Assembly (NCBI GenBank): GCA_017828835.1
Contig: JAGAEK010000066.1
Span: forward strand, 1-36,973
Source of the DNA: Oscillospiraceae bacterium
Lineage (GTDB): Bacteria > Bacillota > Clostridia > Oscillospirales > Ruminococcaceae
Reading direction: 5' to 3'
DNA length: 36,973 bases
Positions 34,512 through 36,973 of this stretch are shown in pieces (within the stretch, counting starts at the first letter, position 1; every line of letters starts with the position of its first letter). The translations under genes were made by a program, and so were the position numbers. A model generated the notes under the pieces. That model had not been told where the DNA came from and did not search any database. It worked only from the letters and a program-made list of their open reading frames with translations.

Positions 34512-34733
34512 TCACTCGACTTCTATCATATCCGCGTCTGCTTTGCGAAGAGAAAGTTCGTATCCGCGTACCGTTATTTCTATAGGATCTCCGAGAGGAG
34601 CCGCTTTGCGGAGATATATTTCAACGCCTTTTGTTATACCCATATCCATTATGCGGCGTCTTATCGCACCTTCTCCGTGCAGCTTTACGACTTTCACTGT
34701 TTCGCCGATCTTAACATCTTTCAAGGTTTTCAT
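34512..34733 (-). CDS. feoA: Ferrous iron transport protein A
   Basis: The 73-residue product is a FeoA SH3-like protein with the conserved GEGAIRRRIMDMGITKG core and the C-terminal IEITVRGYELSLRK strand pair. FeoA is a cytoplasmic partner needed for FeoB activity. ATG 34733 is chosen because GGGAG lies just upstream; an in-frame upstream ATG at 34844 would add residues that run into the promoter. It leads the feo operon. Confidence 0.95.
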   Translation of the reverse strand: MKTLKDVKIGETVKVVKLHGEGAIRRRIMDMGITKGVEIYLRKAAPLGDPIEITVRGYELSLRKADADMIEVE

Positions 34734-34814
34734 TGTCGTTCTCCCTTGTAACCTCGTTTTTCCTGCGTTTTTTACCGCCGATACGTTCGGATTTTGAAAT
34801 TCCCATACTACTAT

Positions 34815-34830
34815 AAATAATATATTATTT
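34815..34830 (-). promoter_or_regulatory. 16-bp palindrome over the feo promoter, candidate iron-regulator operator
   Basis: AAATAATATATTATTT is a perfect inverted repeat and overlaps the -10. Its AT-rich, ATAAT-containing form is compatible with a Fur- or DtxR-type site, though AT-rich palindromes also arise by chance. Confidence 0.5.
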
Positions 34831-34844
34831 TTATAATTTGTCAA
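34817..34844 (-). promoter_or_regulatory. Promoter of the feo operon
   Basis: On the minus strand TTGACA (34839-34844), a 16-bp spacer and TATTAT (34817-34822) predict a start near 34810 and a leader of about 77 nt. Confidence 0.75.
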
Positions 34845-34888
34845 TGGATTTGAAAGATTTATTAATATATAAAACCGCTTGTAAAGTT

Positions 34889-34922
34889 AAAAAATCAAAG
34901 CCGACGCTACCGTCGGCTTTGA
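34889..34922 (-). terminator. Intrinsic terminator of the cotF-like gene
   Basis: A 12-bp stem TCAAAGCCGACG/CGTCGGCTTTGA with a 4-base loop is followed on the minus strand by a run of T. Confidence 0.88.
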
Positions 34923-34936
34923 CCTGTTTTTTCGCC

Positions 34937-35389
34937 TTACGAATACATTCCGTTTACGTTCATATAATCGTAAATAAGCTTTCCGTGCTGTTGTTCTTCT
35001 TTCTGGATATGATTCAGAAAGTTTCTCAAATTCTGATCCTTGAATTCAAAAACGCAGGTATCATATAGATTAGACGCGTATTTTTCGGAAGCGAGAGCAT
35101 CGGAACAGAGAAAACAATCCTCGGATTTCTCCGGTGTGTTCACATTAGTGTATTTTGCGTTGAACGTTTGAGCGGATTGGGAAGAACTTGAGGTTTGAGG
35201 AACGGTACCTGAAGAGATCTGATCAAGAGACTCAAGGTGTCCCTGCTCGGTCTGGGCGAGCTGAGAAAAAAGGTTTTTAAGCTGGACGTCTTTGGCGCAG
35301 GAGGAATGTTTCAGATATTTTTCCGTACATAATTTCTCCTGATTTTTAAGTTCGTTGAGTAATTCGGTTTCTTTTTGAGTAAACTGCAT
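34937..35389 (-). CDS. CotF-like spore coat family protein
   Basis: A 150-residue helical protein resembling the coat F family of Clostridia. Two ferritin-like helical segments (about 5-60 and 90-145) include QEKLCTEKYLKHSS and, near the end, EEQQHGKLIYDYMN. They are joined by a Ser/Thr/Gln-rich linker (about 60-85). A Cys pair CFLC lies near residue 92. Such proteins are assembled on spores in spore formers, but relatives also occur in non-sporulating Clostridia, so the role is tentative. The ribosome site is weak (AAAGG about ten bases upstream of ATG 35389). Only about 100 bases separate it from the minus-strand gene upstream, without a clear terminator. Confidence 0.8.
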   Translation of the reverse strand: MQFTQKETELLNELKNQEKLCTEKYLKHSSCAKDVQLKNLFSQLAQTEQGHLESLDQISSGTVPQTSSSSQSAQTFNAKYTNVNTPEKSEDCFLCSDALASEKYASNLYDTCVFEFKDQNLRNFLNHIQKEEQQHGKLIYDYMNVNGMYS

Positions 35390-35491
35390 AATACCACGCC
35401 TTTCATAGTTATTTTCGTAACCTTATTGTTGACGCGGTTTCCGGTAAATATACAACCTTCTCCTTAAATAAAATTTTTCGGTATTATAATA

Positions 35492-36973
35492 TTAAAACTC
35501 GATTATCACGAATCCCGCCGCCGGAACGACGGCGCGATAACTGCGCTCGCCGAGCTTTTCAAGAGAAGCCGCCCCCATCGCCTCTTTGACGATATGCGGC
35601 GTTACGTTTTCTCTGAAACTGACCGTGACCGTCTTGTCAGCCTCATGGTGTATAACGTTGCCTTGTTGAAGACTGCGCTCATTGCCCTCGTTGTTAAATA
35701 TCGAAAGGTAGCGCCTGCCGCGCTCGTCTTTCGAAACCAGCCAGCACAGACCGTCGGAAAAACATGGCATAAGCTCCTTTGCCGCGGCGTTTATCTCTCT
35801 TTCCAACCTGCCGAAATCTCCGCTCTCCAAAATCCTCATACCGCTTCCCGCTTTCAAACGGGCAAACCCGCCGTCCGGAGAGGCGTCTATGAGACAGCCG
35901 TAACGCGACAAAACCGTATCGGATGCATCGGCATATACTATATCAAAAATATCGCCAAATCGGGAATTCGTGATCACGTGTCCTTCGTTCCCGATAGGTT
36001 CTGTCTGTAAATATATCAGTTTCAGCACGTCTTCGACGTGGCCGTAATAGTTCTTATCCTCTTCTCCGAGCGGACAGCACATATAAGTGCCGCGGTGTTT
36101 TCCGAATTCGTATCCGTCGAACATACCCGGCAACTCCATACAAGCGTATCTGACCGGCAATACTATCGCGAACGGTGTGATCGGTTCAATTTCTCTGAAT
36201 TCCGCCGCAGTATTGATAAAATCCTTTTTAATTCTTCCGTAATCCGAAAGAGTGAACTCTTTCATATCGGTGTAGCTGCAGTTTAGCCCCCATTCTTCCG
36301 AAAAATACTGCGCGCCCGACATAAGAGCGTAATAATATATCCTGTTTTGCAGTATACGCGATGATCCGCCGTTTTCACCGTCGCGAGTAAAGTCGTCGGG
36401 ATGCAGCTCTTGCGTCAAATACCATTCGTTTGATCGATCCGAGTTAAAACACGGCATCGAATAATAGGACCCGCCGTTTTCACGAACTTCGCGCCAGCAC
36501 TCATAGTAGACTCCCCAGGTCTTACCGCTCGCTCTCGCCGCGCCGCGTGCCATTGCCGTCTGCTGACGCATGAGCGGTATCTGACAACCCACCTCCGGCA
36601 TAAAACTGCGCATTCCCAGCTCGTCCTGCAATCTTGTCGCCATATAATAACTGTCGCAGGGCAATATCTTTCCGCCTGTCTCCGCCATTCTGCGGCCGAA
36701 CATATCTTTTATTTCATCAAGAAAAGCCTCCGGAGTGTCGGCATAGCGCAGGCCGGCATAGAATTCAGGTCCGTCCTGCGATAGGACCGACAGCAGCTTA
36801 CCGTCCGGCATCCTCGCGTAGCTGCTCTTTGTTCGCTCTTTCAGAAATTCAGTATCGTAGGGACCCTCCGCACCGTCCGTAAGTCTTATGATATTCCTCC
36901 AGTCGTTACGGCGGTTGGATGCGCTTTCGTGCAGCTGAAATCCGAGAAACCAATCCCCAAGCAGTTCCGAATA
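35492..36973 (-). CDS. Large protein, possibly glycoside-hydrolase-like (N-terminus outside window)
   Basis: The minus strand is open from TAA-side end at 35492 to the window edge; 493 C-terminal residues are visible. An ATG at 36811 is internal because the frame continues upstream in good protein sequence (FLGFQLHESASNRRNDW). The visible part looks like a TIM-barrel-type enzyme, with WGVYYECWREV, FSEEWGLNCSYTD (a possible catalytic Glu pair) and ITPFAIVLP. A C-terminal beta domain ends AAGFVIIEF, as in accessory domains of glycosidases. No exact family is recognised. No membrane segment is visible; a signal peptide could lie outside the window. Confidence 0.7.
   Translation of the reverse strand, partial: YSELLGDWFLGFQLHESASNRRNDWRNIIRLTDGAEGPYDTEFLKERTKSSYARMPDGKLLSVLSQDGPEFYAGLRYADTPEAFLDEIKDMFGRRMAETGGKILPCDSYYMATRLQDELGMRSFMPEVGCQIPLMRQQTAMARGAARASGKTWGVYYECWREVRENGGSYYSMPCFNSDRSNEWYLTQELHPDDFTRDGENGGSSRILQNRIYYYALMSGAQYFSEEWGLNCSYTDMKEFTLSDYGRIKKDFINTAAEFREIEPITPFAIVLPVRYACMELPGMFDGYEFGKHRGTYMCCPLGEEDKNYYGHVEDVLKLIYLQTEPIGNEGHVITNSRFGDIFDIVYADASDTVLSRYGCLIDASPDGGFARLKAGSGMRILESGDFGRLEREINAAAKELMPCFSDGLCWLVSKDERGRRYLSIFNNEGNERSLQQGNVIHHEADKTVTVSFRENVTPHIVKEAMGAASLEKLGERSYRAVVPAAGFVIIEF

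Overview
The window looks like chromosomal DNA of a low- to mid-GC anaerobic Gram-positive bacterium, most likely a Clostridia member (Bacillota) from a gut or rumen-like habitat. The signs are AGGAGG-type ribosome sites, sigma-A promoters with 16-18 bp spacers, a CIRCE/HrcA operator, a CotF-type spore coat protein, a glycyl-radical enzyme with its oxygen-sensitive activase, a ferredoxin-linked thioredoxin reductase subunit, ferrous-iron uptake genes, and a giant surface protein with a C-terminal sorting-type signal. I cannot place it below class level. Intrinsic terminators separate most transcription units. No phage, insertion sequence, integrase or CRISPR was seen.

Left part (1-7.3 kb): the end of an unknown gene, a YifB/ComM-type AAA ATPase, a convergent DUF1846 gene with a possible attenuator in its leader, a small membrane protein, tRNA-Leu(CAA) with its own promoter and terminator, a Gfo/Idh/MocA-family protein on the minus strand, and a lipoprotein translationally coupled to an unknown 168-residue protein.

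Centre (7.5-18.3 kb): one minus-strand gene encodes a 3313-residue secreted surface protein. From the N-terminus it has a signal peptide, a roughly 1000-residue adhesin-like region, about three SpaA/prealbumin-like domains, a BspA/DUF285 repeat block that appears inserted inside a Cna_B-like domain, about three further Ig-like stalk domains, seven tandem Cna_B domains and an NPPTSD-TM-RKRR tail. Its likely promoter lies about 295 nt upstream and gives a long structured leader. A remnant gene lies beyond it.

Right part (18.3-37 kb): a run of ZIP transporter, FTR-like catalytic subunit, thioredoxin and Nudix hydrolase; then clpB diverging from a vanW-family gene around a CIRCE site. Next is an AraC regulator divergent from a four-gene unit: glycyl-radical enzyme, activase, solute-binding lipoprotein and a secreted clan GH-A-like glycosidase. 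This looks like a dedicated anaerobic carbohydrate or polyol pathway of unknown substrate. It is followed by feoA-feoB plus a FeoB-associated Cys-rich peptide (59 aa), a CotF-like protein, and a large partial protein at the edge that may be glycosidase-like.

The most interesting items are the nested BspA-in-Cna_B architecture, the uncharacterised glycyl-radical/glycosidase unit, and the minimal FTR-thioredoxin pair.
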